Shown here piece after piece: positions 16,937-24,031 of a DNA stretch of 47,094 nt. This DNA is from Rikenellaceae bacterium (GTDB taxonomy: Bacteria > Bacteroidota > Bacteroidia > Bacteroidales > Rikenellaceae): NCBI GenBank assembly GCA_015060075.1, contig SUZE01000015.1:1-47094 (forward strand), written 5' to 3'. Numbering within the stretch: the first letter of the stretch is position 1; the number at the start of each line of letters is the position of its first letter. Below the pieces are notes generated by a model. The model did no database searches. It was not told the origin of the DNA and saw nothing but the letters and a program-made list of their open reading frames with translations. Position numbers and translations under genes: made by a program.

Positions 16937-18124
16937 CTATTTCAGCACACCCAAATTCTTTCCAACCTCAACAAAAGCCTCAACACAACGCTCCAACTGC
17001 TCTCTCGTATGCCCTGCCGATACCTGCACACGGATACGAGCCTGTCCCTTCGGAACAACAGGATAGTAGAAGCCCGTTACGAAAATTCCCTTCTCCTGCA
17101 ATGCGGCTGCAAACTCCTGCGACAACTTCGCATCGTAGAGCATAACGGCACAAATTGCCGATACGGTAGGTTTGATATCGAAGCCTGCCGCCAACATCTT
17201 CTCGCGGAAGAATGCTACATTCTCAACCAAGCGGTCGTGGTGTTCATTACTCTCTTCGAGCATCTTGAACATCTCGATACCTGCACCCACAACTGCCGGC
17301 GGCAACGAGTTCGAGAAGAGGTAAGGGCGCGAACGCTGACGCAACATATCGATAATCTCCTTGCGACCTGTGGTAAAACCTCCGACTGCACCACCAAACG
17401 CCTTGCCAAGGGTGCCTGTCAAAATATCAACCTCACCACGCAAGTTGTACAACTCGGTAATGCCACGACCGGTCTTGCCCAAGACACCTGCCGAGTGACA
17501 CTCATCAACCATAACCAAAGCACGATACTCCTTTGCCAAGCGACAAATCTCATCGAGTGGTGCGGCGTTGCCGTCCATCGAGAATACGCCATCGGTTACG
17601 ATTATGCGGAAACGCTGTGCTTGTGCGCGCTTCAAGCAATCCTCCAACTCCTCCATATTGGCGTTGGCATAGCGATAGCGAACAGCCTTACAAAGACGCA
17701 CACCATCAATAATCGAGGCATGGTTCAACGAGTCGGAGATAATCGCATCTTGCTCGGTAAACAACGGCTCGAAAACGCCTCCATTAGCATCGAAACAAGC
17801 GGCATAGAGGATTGTATCCTCCGTACCGAAATAGTCGGCAATAGCCTTTTCGAGAGCCTTGTGGATATCCTGACAACCGCAGATAAAACGCACTGACGAC
17901 ATTCCGAAACCACGCTCGTCCATTGTGCGTTTTGCCGCCTCGATAAGACGAGGGTTGTCCGACAATCCGAGGTAGTTGTTTGCACAAAAATTCAGACACT
18001 CCTTGCCTGCAACCTCGATAGCCGAACGCTGTGGCGAACAAATTACTCGCTCGGTCTTATATAGACCGGCCTCTTTGATAGACTCCAACTCTTGTTGAAG
18101 ATGTTGCTTGAAATTACCGTACAT
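16937..18124 (-). CDS. kbl: Glycine C-acetyltransferase (2-amino-3-ketobutyrate CoA ligase)
   Basis: 395 aa, PLP-dependent alpha-oxoamine synthase family, full length. Visible motifs: NNYLGLSDNPRLIEAAKRTMDERGFGMSSVRF, the DGVFSMDGNAAPLDEI strand, DECHSAGVLGKTGRG with the cofactor Asp and His, and GTLGKAFGGAVGG with the Schiff-base Lys (about residue 244). It cleaves 2-amino-3-ketobutyrate to glycine and acetyl-CoA, the second step of threonine degradation. The first enzyme (Tdh) is not in the window. Serine palmitoyltransferase or KBL-like AONS would look similar, but the length and start MYGNFKQHLQQELESIKEAGLYK favour Kbl. Promoter TAACTTTG at 18209-18216. Confidence 0.9.
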   Translation of the reverse strand: MYGNFKQHLQQELESIKEAGLYKTERVICSPQRSAIEVAGKECLNFCANNYLGLSDNPRLIEAAKRTMDERGFGMSSVRFICGCQDIHKALEKAIADYFGTEDTILYAACFDANGGVFEPLFTEQDAIISDSLNHASIIDGVRLCKAVRYRYANANMEELEDCLKRAQAQRFRIIVTDGVFSMDGNAAPLDEICRLAKEYRALVMVDECHSAGVLGKTGRGITELYNLRGEVDILTGTLGKAFGGAVGGFTTGRKEIIDMLRQRSRPYLFSNSLPPAVVGAGIEMFKMLEESNEHHDRLVENVAFFREKMLAAGFDIKPTVSAICAVMLYDAKLSQEFAAALQEKGIFVTGFYYPVVPKGQARIRVQVSAGHTREQLERCVEAFVEVGKNLGVLK

Positions 18125-18208
18125 AATTATCTGGTTTTAAATTATTTATCTCTTATACAAAACAATCCGGCAACGAATATCGCTTACAATTCGTAACAAT
18201 ATCCAACG

Positions 18209-18216
18209 CAAAGTTA
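18209..18216 (-). promoter_or_regulatory. -7 box of kbl
   Basis: Minus-strand TAACTTTG matches TAnnTTTG. The leader to the ATG at 18124 would be close to 80 nt. Confidence 0.45.
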
Positions 18217-18293
18217 TAATTTTTATAGTAAAAAATAGCCTGTTACATCACTTTTTTACAATGCAACTTACAATTTAGCAGAATAACGGTCGG

Positions 18294-18336
18294 TTTTTTA
18301 GGTTGTCGAAACACCTGACCTTGTCAAAGCACAACG
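18294..18336 (+). repeat. Dispersed core repeat R3, copy 1
   Basis: Starts with a T-run, then GGTTGTC, GAA, CC and CTTGTCAA, ending GCACAAC. The same order recurs at 42914-42955 with about 80 percent identity, and in both cases a nonamer array starts 5-7 bp later. Confidence 0.6.
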
Positions 18337-18341
18337 ATTTT

Positions 18342-18377
18342 AGGGTTTACGAGGATTATAGGGGTAACAAGGTACGA
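18342..18377 (+). repeat. Nonamer array, about 4 units
   Basis: AGGGTTTAC, GAGGATTAT, AGGGGTAAC, AAGGTACGA in 9-bp steps, within the 735-bp non-coding region 18125-18859. Confidence 0.65.
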
Positions 18378-18399
18378 TTACTCTTTTTAGTTTTCTTTT

Positions 18400-18571
18400 C
18401 GGAATTATATAGTTTAGTGTTGTTGATAATAAACAAGAGCGTCATTGCGAGAGCCGACAGGCTCGTGGCAATCTCCCGTTGTTAATTTAATAAAAATATA
18501 AGGGAGATTGTCGCAGTCGCTACGCTCCTTCACAATGACGATTTTTTACAACACTAAACTATATAATTCCG
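18400..18571. mobile_element. MITE-like element with 24-bp perfect terminal inverted repeats
   Basis: Terminal repeats at 18400-18423 and 18548-18571 are exact reverse complements (they begin CGGAATTATATAGTTTAGTG). Inside are two further inverted pairs: GTCATTG / CAATGAC and GGCAATCTCCC / GGGAGATTGTC, so the 172-bp element can fold almost end to end. The internal GTCATTGCGAG...GCAATCTCC words resemble a repeat found between genes in many unrelated bacteria. No open reading frame for a transposase fits. A clear target-site duplication is not visible (T-rich on both sides). A truncated copy lies at 28944-29063. Confidence 0.8.
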
Positions 18572-18612
18572 TTTATTTTTTCTTGTCTGTCACATATTTT
18601 TTCCGTAAAGTC

Positions 18613-18643
18613 TTGTTTTTTAGGAATATGATACATATATTTG
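18613..18643 (+). promoter_or_regulatory. Promoter of the 477-aa BACON lipoprotein
   Basis: TTG (18613-18615), 20 bases, then TATATTTG (18636-18643). It lies 42 bp after the MITE-like element. The leader would be about 210 nt long and includes a G9 tract at 18725-18733. Confidence 0.6.
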
Positions 18644-18859
18644 CAGAAAGTATTCTGCTTAAATGCGTTGGGTTAGTGCAATAGCAACACTTTTATCTTA
18701 TCAATTCCGCCCGCAACTCGTTGAGGGGGGGGGATTTAGCATACCCACATCTGTAAACCGTCTTACAAATGAACGACACAGAGATAATTTACGATTATCC
18801 CTGCATTTGCTCATGCAATAATATTCACTTTATTTATAAACCTCTAAATTTTTAATGCT

Positions 18860-20293
18860 ATGAAAAAATTTTTACTACTTTTGGCAGTAGTGGCCTTTGC
18901 ATTTACAGGTTGCTACGATGACATGGGTCCCGAAGAACCGAGCGTTAATAACATTCAACTCAGCGAGACGTTCATTGCGGTTCCTCATGCGGGCGGAAAC
19001 TACTCTGTAACCGTAACATCTGATTACTTCTGGCAGGCAGCTTTTTCTTCGCCTAACTCATGGATTACGCTTAACAACACAAGTGGTAATGCCGGTGTTT
19101 CGTACCTCTCTTTCACCGTTGCTCCAAATTCTACTTCGAACGCACGAGAAGGAGCAATTACGGTATATAGCGATGATTTCAACCTCTCAGCCGAGATTAT
19201 CGTTTACCAAGAGGCAAATTCGAGTTCGAGTGAGGTTACCTTTAAGTTCGGCGCCGGAACTATAACCGATACGACAGCAGTGCTTGCCGTATATCCATCG
19301 GACGACAAGGTTACATACTACTGGGATGTCTATGATGCCGCAACGGTTGCATACATGGGTACTGTTGAATTTATGAATGCATATCATCAATTGTTGCAAG
19401 AGATGCTTACAGAAAACAATGCATCATGGAAAGAAATCCTCTCCCAAGGTCAGGACTCTCTTACATACGAAGGACTTACTCCTGCAACGGAGTATGTAAT
19501 ATTTGCTTTCGTAGTTGATGCAGCAACAGGCACTATTCTTAGCAAAGACCTCTCATACACAGTATTTACAACGGCAGAGAGTACGGCTACTACGGTTGAC
19601 CCATCTTGGTTTGGTACTTGGGAGTTGACTTCGGAGAAGACCTATATGCAGACAACTAATGCAAGCGGTGAATACGAGGAGGCATTCTTAGACCAGACTC
19701 TAACCCGCACAATCACCATCGAGGATAGCGGAAATGGCGATGGAACAGTGGTTGTTTATGGTTGGGACGGAAACTTCCTTGATGGTGCACCTGCGTTGGC
19801 ACTTGTAGAGGGCGAGACACTCCGTCTTCTCAACGATGTTGTCGTATATGAAGATACTGAGCAAGGTCTTGTATACCAGTGGAAAGCACAGTCGACCATT
19901 CCAACATATAGTAAAGAGGAAATTTTCCTCATTGGTGGTCAGTATGCTACTTATAACTTTATTAAAGTAGGCGACTCCTTGATTGGACAGAATGGCAGTG
20001 GTAAAGTAAGCCCTGATGGTAGTGAGCATGAGTTCTATGTACAGGCATTCACCATCTTCCCTATCAATGCAACAGATGGAACAGTTTATGTTTGGCAATA
20101 CACAGAGCCGGCATACACCTTCGCAGGTGAGGCGTTCAACGCTAAGAGAGTTGTTGCAACTCGCTCGCTCACTTCAAAGAAGTTGGTATCGAAGAAGAAC
20201 AGCAAGTTCCGCATGATGCACAAGTATGCAAATGCTAAGGTTGCTGCTCAGGAGTTCTCTTCGGCAGTGCGCTTTGCAGGCAGTGTAAAATAG
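18860..20293 (+). CDS. BACON/FN3-like lipoprotein with a basic C-terminal tail
   Basis: 477 aa with type II signal peptide (FTGC, Cys18) followed by acidic residues, a pattern fitting surface-exposed lipoproteins. One BACON domain (about 33-118; IQLSETFIAVPHAGGNYSV, SWITLNN, AREGAITV), then an FN3-like module (about 125-238) ending in LTPATEYVIFAFVVDAATG, then a beta-rich domain (about 247-440) starting WFGTWELTSE, of the kind seen in small Bacteroidetes lipocalin-like proteins. The last 45 residues are rich in Lys/Arg (KKLVSKKNSKFRMMHK). The FN3-like module resembles that of the lipoprotein at 29199-30269. Ligand unknown; BACON domains often bind carbohydrate or mucin, which is family knowledge. 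Single gene with a long leader and a terminator at 20322-20359. Confidence 0.8.
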   Translation: MKKFLLLLAVVAFAFTGCYDDMGPEEPSVNNIQLSETFIAVPHAGGNYSVTVTSDYFWQAAFSSPNSWITLNNTSGNAGVSYLSFTVAPNSTSNAREGAITVYSDDFNLSAEIIVYQEANSSSSEVTFKFGAGTITDTTAVLAVYPSDDKVTYYWDVYDAATVAYMGTVEFMNAYHQLLQEMLTENNASWKEILSQGQDSLTYEGLTPATEYVIFAFVVDAATGTILSKDLSYTVFTTAESTATTVDPSWFGTWELTSEKTYMQTTNASGEYEEAFLDQTLTRTITIEDSGNGDGTVVVYGWDGNFLDGAPALALVEGETLRLLNDVVVYEDTEQGLVYQWKAQSTIPTYSKEEIFLIGGQYATYNFIKVGDSLIGQNGSGKVSPDGSEHEFYVQAFTIFPINATDGTVYVWQYTEPAYTFAGEAFNAKRVVATRSLTSKKLVSKKNSKFRMMHKYANAKVAAQEFSSAVRFAGSVK

Positions 20294-20321
20294 TCGGATT
20301 GACAGATTTTTACAGCAATAC

Positions 20322-20359
20322 AACAGATGGGTGCCCGTTGGACACCCATCTGTTATTTT
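20322..20359. terminator. Shared terminator between convergent genes
   Basis: AACAGATGGGTG pairs perfectly with CACCCATCTGTT around a 9-nt loop; followed on the plus strand by ATTTTA, with A-rich sequence on the other side. It lies between the stop codons of the 477-aa lipoprotein gene and the PAP2 gene and can serve both. Confidence 0.8.
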
Positions 20360-20375
20360 AGCCACATTCAACCAC

Positions 20376-21248
20376 TTAAAACTGAATAGCACACGACATT
20401 CCGACCGCTTTGGTATTGGCGTAGTAGACGGGCGAAGCAACCATCGCCTGCCCCTTGCGAGGAATACGGAAGATATGGCGATTGAGAGGCAACATCCAAT
20501 AGCCGATGCGAGCCGACAAGATGCCCAATCCCGCACCTGCCAAAACATCGTTAAACCAATGGCGACCATTGTACATTCGCATAAATCCGACCGTAGTAGC
20601 CAAGGCGTATGCGCCCATTCCGACACCCCAACCATACTCGGAGCGTACCAACTCGGCTCCGGCAAATGCGGTCATTGTGTGTCCCGATGGGAAGGAGTTA
20701 CGAGTGCCTGTATCGGGGCGAGGCTCACGCACAGTATATTTCAATCCCTGCGAAAGTGCCGTCACGGCAATATAGGTTACTGCCGCCACCGCCACACGCT
20801 CACCAAAGGAGTGCTTCGCCTTTAAGCCCATAAAGTCGAGGGTAAGGTAGAATGCCACGGGAACATACTGAACATAGTCGTCAAAACGGAGTTTTACACC
20901 GCCACTCGCCTCGTTCAGACCATTTCGTATTGCGAGATTTATGCCACGCATCGGCGAATTTTCGCCAATACCCAACACGCCTAAACCGACCAACGACACG
21001 GGAACAACCAACTGCTCGACACGAAAGCGTGTAGAGTAGGTCTGATTCATCTCCCACCAATCGACCTTGCCATTTTTGCGCAAAATAGGATTAACTGCGT
21101 ATCTGTCATATATTTGCGTTGCCTTGTTCTTGGAGTTATTGACAACAGAACTCTTTGTTTTGGCAATAACATCGCCAACCGACAGCACCACAAGCACCAT
21201 CGTCAATACAACCAAACGCAACACTTTTTCGACCTTTTTCGACATCAT
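20376..21248 (-). CDS. PAP2-family membrane-associated phosphatase
   Basis: 290 aa from the ATG at 21246-21248 (a second ATG follows directly). A longer reading begins with TTG inside the promoter and was rejected. Hydrophobic N-terminus (about 10-28) acts as signal or anchor. The three PAP2 motifs are complete: KYTVREPRP (170-178), PSGHT (187-191) and R224-x5-H230-x3-D234 within MRMYNGRHWFND. It hydrolyses phosphate monoesters of lipids such as phosphatidic acid, undecaprenyl pyrophosphate or lipid A; the actual substrate cannot be told. It is divergent from the next lipoprotein gene and shares its upstream region. Confidence 0.88.
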   Translation of the reverse strand: MMSKKVEKVLRLVVLTMVLVVLSVGDVIAKTKSSVVNNSKNKATQIYDRYAVNPILRKNGKVDWWEMNQTYSTRFRVEQLVVPVSLVGLGVLGIGENSPMRGINLAIRNGLNEASGGVKLRFDDYVQYVPVAFYLTLDFMGLKAKHSFGERVAVAAVTYIAVTALSQGLKYTVREPRPDTGTRNSFPSGHTMTAFAGAELVRSEYGWGVGMGAYALATTVGFMRMYNGRHWFNDVLAGAGLGILSARIGYWMLPLNRHIFRIPRKGQAMVASPVYYANTKAVGMSCAIQF

Positions 21249-21255
21249 AACGTTG

Positions 21256-21263
21256 CAAATATA
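21256..21263 (-). promoter_or_regulatory. -7 box of the PAP2 gene, near-leaderless
   Basis: Minus-strand TATATTTG ends 7 bases before the ATG at 21248, the same spacing as at 3907-3914. A leader of 0-4 nt is expected. A CAAA on the plus strand at 21286 gives a weak -33 at 22-base spacing. Confidence 0.5.
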
Positions 21264-21314
21264 CGAAAAGAGAACAGAAAACGGACAAAACACAATACAA
21301 TTTTACGAAATTAC

Positions 21315-21345
21315 TTTGACAAATAAATTATTTATTGTATATTTG
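21315..21345 (+). promoter_or_regulatory. Consensus promoter of the 825-aa BACON lipoprotein
   Basis: TTTG (21315-21318), exactly 19 bases, TATATTTG (21338-21345): a full match to the Bacteroidetes primary-sigma promoter. The leader is about 120 nt and includes a small AATAAAT / ATTTATT inverted pair near 21401-21418. Confidence 0.75.
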
Positions 21346-21472
21346 CGATACGGTGTATAGGTTTAACCCCGATGTGATGTGCAATCAGGGCGCTTGAAGA
21401 CCAATAAATAACATTTATTGCAGGTGACAAATTCCTAAAAAAAGATATTAATTTCTTAAAAAAAACAGTGAT

Positions 21473-23950
21473 ATGAAAAAGATTTTCTCTTTTATCGCTA
21501 TTCTGTCGCTACTGCTGACAGGTTGCGAAGGTTTCGACCTTGGACAAACCGGTAAGTTAGAGGATTTATTCTCGTTGGAGGACCTCGAAAAGTTGGACGG
21601 TTTCAAGGCTGAGGGTGGTCGTGTGACACTCACATTCACCCCTGATTACGATTGGGAGGCATCGGCAAACCGTTCATGGATTCAGATTAGCCCCGAGTCG
21701 GGTGTTGCCGGCGAGGAGGCAAGATTGAAGATTACCCTCGAAGAGAACACTTCAAGCAAGGAGCGTGAGGGTACCGTATTTGTTGAATTGAGCAACAGTA
21801 TGTCTTACAAGATTCCTGTACGCCAAAAGGCCGGCGAAGGCGGAGGCAACGAGGAGACTCCACTTGTTGAGTTGGTCAGCAACGCATACTACGAGATTGA
21901 TAGCAATGGTGGTGATATTCAGTTTGTAATCAGCACCAACACCGAATATGAGGTCTATATTCAAAATAGTGCTCTGTCTTGGTTAGAGTACAATGGCTCT
22001 CGTGCAATGCATAATGAGACTCTTCTCTTTACTGCTCAAAAGAACGAGGATAACAGTTCACGTCAAGCAAAAGTAACCCTCTATTTCGGCGAGAACGGAG
22101 AGGTTGAGTTTACCATCTACCAGGAGGCTGCACAGCAAGGTGGCGGCGAGGAGGATGTCATTCTCGAACTTATTGACGGAACAACCTATAACGTAGACCC
22201 TAACGGCGAAGATATTGATATTAAAGTATATAGCAATGTTGATTACCATGTCGGGATTCCGGCTGGTGCATCGTGGCTGCATGAGAATATGACTCGTGCT
22301 GCTCAGGTATCGTTTGTTTCGCTCTATGCAGAGAAGAACAACACCGGCGCAGCTCGTAGCGCACTCGTAAAATTGACCTACGACTCGACTTCGGTATCGT
22401 TCACCGTTTCGCAGCAACCTGCACAAGGTGAGACTCCTGTTCAGGCAACTATCGCCGTTTCGCCAAGAACAATAACTCTCGGAGCAGATGGTGGAACGCA
22501 GCAAATCACTGTAACTTCAAATGCTGCATGGGGTGTAGTTTGCACCGAGCCAAATGTTTCGATATATCCTCTTTCGGGCAATGGCGATGGCTCTGTAACC
22601 ATCTCTGTATCTCCAACTACTGTAGCTCGTCAGTTCAGCATTGACTTCGAGGCAAGCAATGATAGCTCGACTGCTAAGGCTTCGGTTGCTGTATCGCAGA
22701 GCGCAGGCAACGTAGACCAAGGAATGACTCCTAGTGACCACCAACTGTACCTCGAACAGGTAGGTCAGCGTCTTCTCACCTATTTCAACCCTGAGGATAG
22801 CCGTACACTCGCTGAATCAATAGCAGAGTTGGCAGAGAAGGGAGGTTTCGACTTCTACTTGGAGGAGCCTACACGTAGCACAAATAGCACCAAGAACGTT
22901 AAGTTTGCCAAGAAATTGGCTGCATCTGTATTGGGCTTAACACGTTTCTCGCCTGAGGCAGCAGTACGCCTCTCGACCACGTTGATATTGCCGGAGGAAG
23001 ATGGCACATACAGCCTTGATGACTACAAGGGTAAGCAGTATGTATTCAGTTTCGACTCAGGTAAATGGACCGAGAGCGTAATCAGCAATGCAAATGAGAT
23101 TGTTGCCATCTGGGGCACATCGGTTGCAACTCTCACCTGGGTTGAGGGAACCGGCTCATGGGAGGGCTTCATCGACTATGACAACAAGGCTAAGGTTGAG
23201 AATATCCCAAGCAGTATCAACTTTGATATTAGGGTAGACAACAGATTGGAGTTGAGCTCTGTTGTAAACATTGATGTTCCTAACAACTACTCGATTGATA
23301 CACAAACAAATGTTTGGCTTAACGGCAATTACAACTTCAAAGTTTGCGCAAATGCAAACAACCAGGGTTTAGGCGGCTCGGTAATCATCTCGAAGGGTGG
23401 CGAGACCCTCGCAACCGGAGGTGGCTCTGTTGCCATCAAGGATATGACCGACTCAAACAACTGGTGGCAGAAGTACTACTGCGAGTGGTGTGAGATGTAC
23501 CATACTGACATTAACATCGACTACCCTGTTGACCAGGTGCAGACAGGTAATGCCTATGTGACTATCCTCGATGTAGCATTGCAGGCACAAGGTAACATGC
23601 GTGCTATTATTGACGAGTACAAGAAGATTGAGGAGTATGACAGCACTTACAGTCAGGCTGCCCTGCTCTCCAACACCATCAATGCCAACGCATCGGCTCT
23701 GCTCTACTACACAGGCAATCAGGAGAAGATTGCTGATGTGAAAGCCGAGGCTATTGCATACGAGGATTGGTACTGGGACGAGAACACTATGACCGAAATC
23801 AAGAAGACCTATTATGACCCAATGCCTGTACTTGTATTTACCGATGGCAGCAAGTTTGCTGTTGATGAATACTTCACAGAGGTTGCATTCGGTAACTTGA
23901 TTGATGCAGCCGAGGAGTTGATGAAACAGTATGAAGCGTTGGTTAATTAA
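21473..23950 (+). CDS. Large multi-BACON lipoprotein
   Basis: 825 aa, type II signal peptide (LTGC, Cys18). Four BACON-like domains in series, roughly 48-122, 130-213, 218-312 and 325-413; each has the W-x-x-(I/V/H) core followed by a (S/A)-R-x-(A/G)-x-V strand (for example SWIQISPESG with EREGTVFV; TITLGADGGTQQITVTSNAAWGV with TAKASVAVSQ). The C-terminal half (about 420-825) is not recognised; it contains a CEWCEMYH Cys-x-x-Cys motif and long helices near 650-690. Probably a surface carbohydrate- or mucin-binding protein (family inference). Strong own promoter. It lies 81 bp upstream of a TonB receptor gene with a hairpin between, so partial readthrough is possible. Confidence 0.8.
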   Translation: MKKIFSFIAILSLLLTGCEGFDLGQTGKLEDLFSLEDLEKLDGFKAEGGRVTLTFTPDYDWEASANRSWIQISPESGVAGEEARLKITLEENTSSKEREGTVFVELSNSMSYKIPVRQKAGEGGGNEETPLVELVSNAYYEIDSNGGDIQFVISTNTEYEVYIQNSALSWLEYNGSRAMHNETLLFTAQKNEDNSSRQAKVTLYFGENGEVEFTIYQEAAQQGGGEEDVILELIDGTTYNVDPNGEDIDIKVYSNVDYHVGIPAGASWLHENMTRAAQVSFVSLYAEKNNTGAARSALVKLTYDSTSVSFTVSQQPAQGETPVQATIAVSPRTITLGADGGTQQITVTSNAAWGVVCTEPNVSIYPLSGNGDGSVTISVSPTTVARQFSIDFEASNDSSTAKASVAVSQSAGNVDQGMTPSDHQLYLEQVGQRLLTYFNPEDSRTLAESIAELAEKGGFDFYLEEPTRSTNSTKNVKFAKKLAASVLGLTRFSPEAAVRLSTTLILPEEDGTYSLDDYKGKQYVFSFDSGKWTESVISNANEIVAIWGTSVATLTWVEGTGSWEGFIDYDNKAKVENIPSSINFDIRVDNRLELSSVVNIDVPNNYSIDTQTNVWLNGNYNFKVCANANNQGLGGSVIISKGGETLATGGGSVAIKDMTDSNNWWQKYYCEWCEMYHTDINIDYPVDQVQTGNAYVTILDVALQAQGNMRAIIDEYKKIEEYDSTYSQAALLSNTINANASALLYYTGNQEKIADVKAEAIAYEDWYWDENTMTEIKKTYYDPMPVLVFTDGSKFAVDEYFTEVAFGNLIDAAEELMKQYEALVN

Positions 23951-23969
23951 CAACAATTAACAGATAATC

Positions 23970-24015
23970 AGAAAACGAGTCGGAGGTAGTGAATACATAC
24001 CGGCTCGTTTTCTTC
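23970..24015 (+). terminator. Hairpin between the BACON lipoprotein and TonB receptor genes
   Basis: AGAAAACGAGTCGG pairs with CCGGCTCGTTTTCT (one mismatch) around a 16-nt loop. Only a weak T-rich tail follows (TCTACT), and the receptor start is 18 bp beyond, so it could be a terminator or an intercistronic attenuator. Confidence 0.55.
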
Positions 24016-24031
24016 TACTACAAGCCCGAAT

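Noticed and set aside
16937..18124. Serine palmitoyltransferase (Spt) instead of Kbl, since Bacteroidetes make sphingolipids
   Set aside because: Same fold and length, but the N-terminal sequence and the GMSSVRFICG region fit glycine C-acetyltransferase better; kept as Kbl with some caution.
18303..18485. 60-codon frame running into the MITE-like element
   Set aside because: Covers R3, a nonamer array and half of the element; no promoter or ribosome-binding site, so not supported as a gene.
18400..18571. Invertible promoter (phase-variation switch) because of perfect inverted ends
   Set aside because: The predicted promoter is outside the inverted repeats, no recombinase gene is near, and the second copy is truncated, which fits a MITE better.
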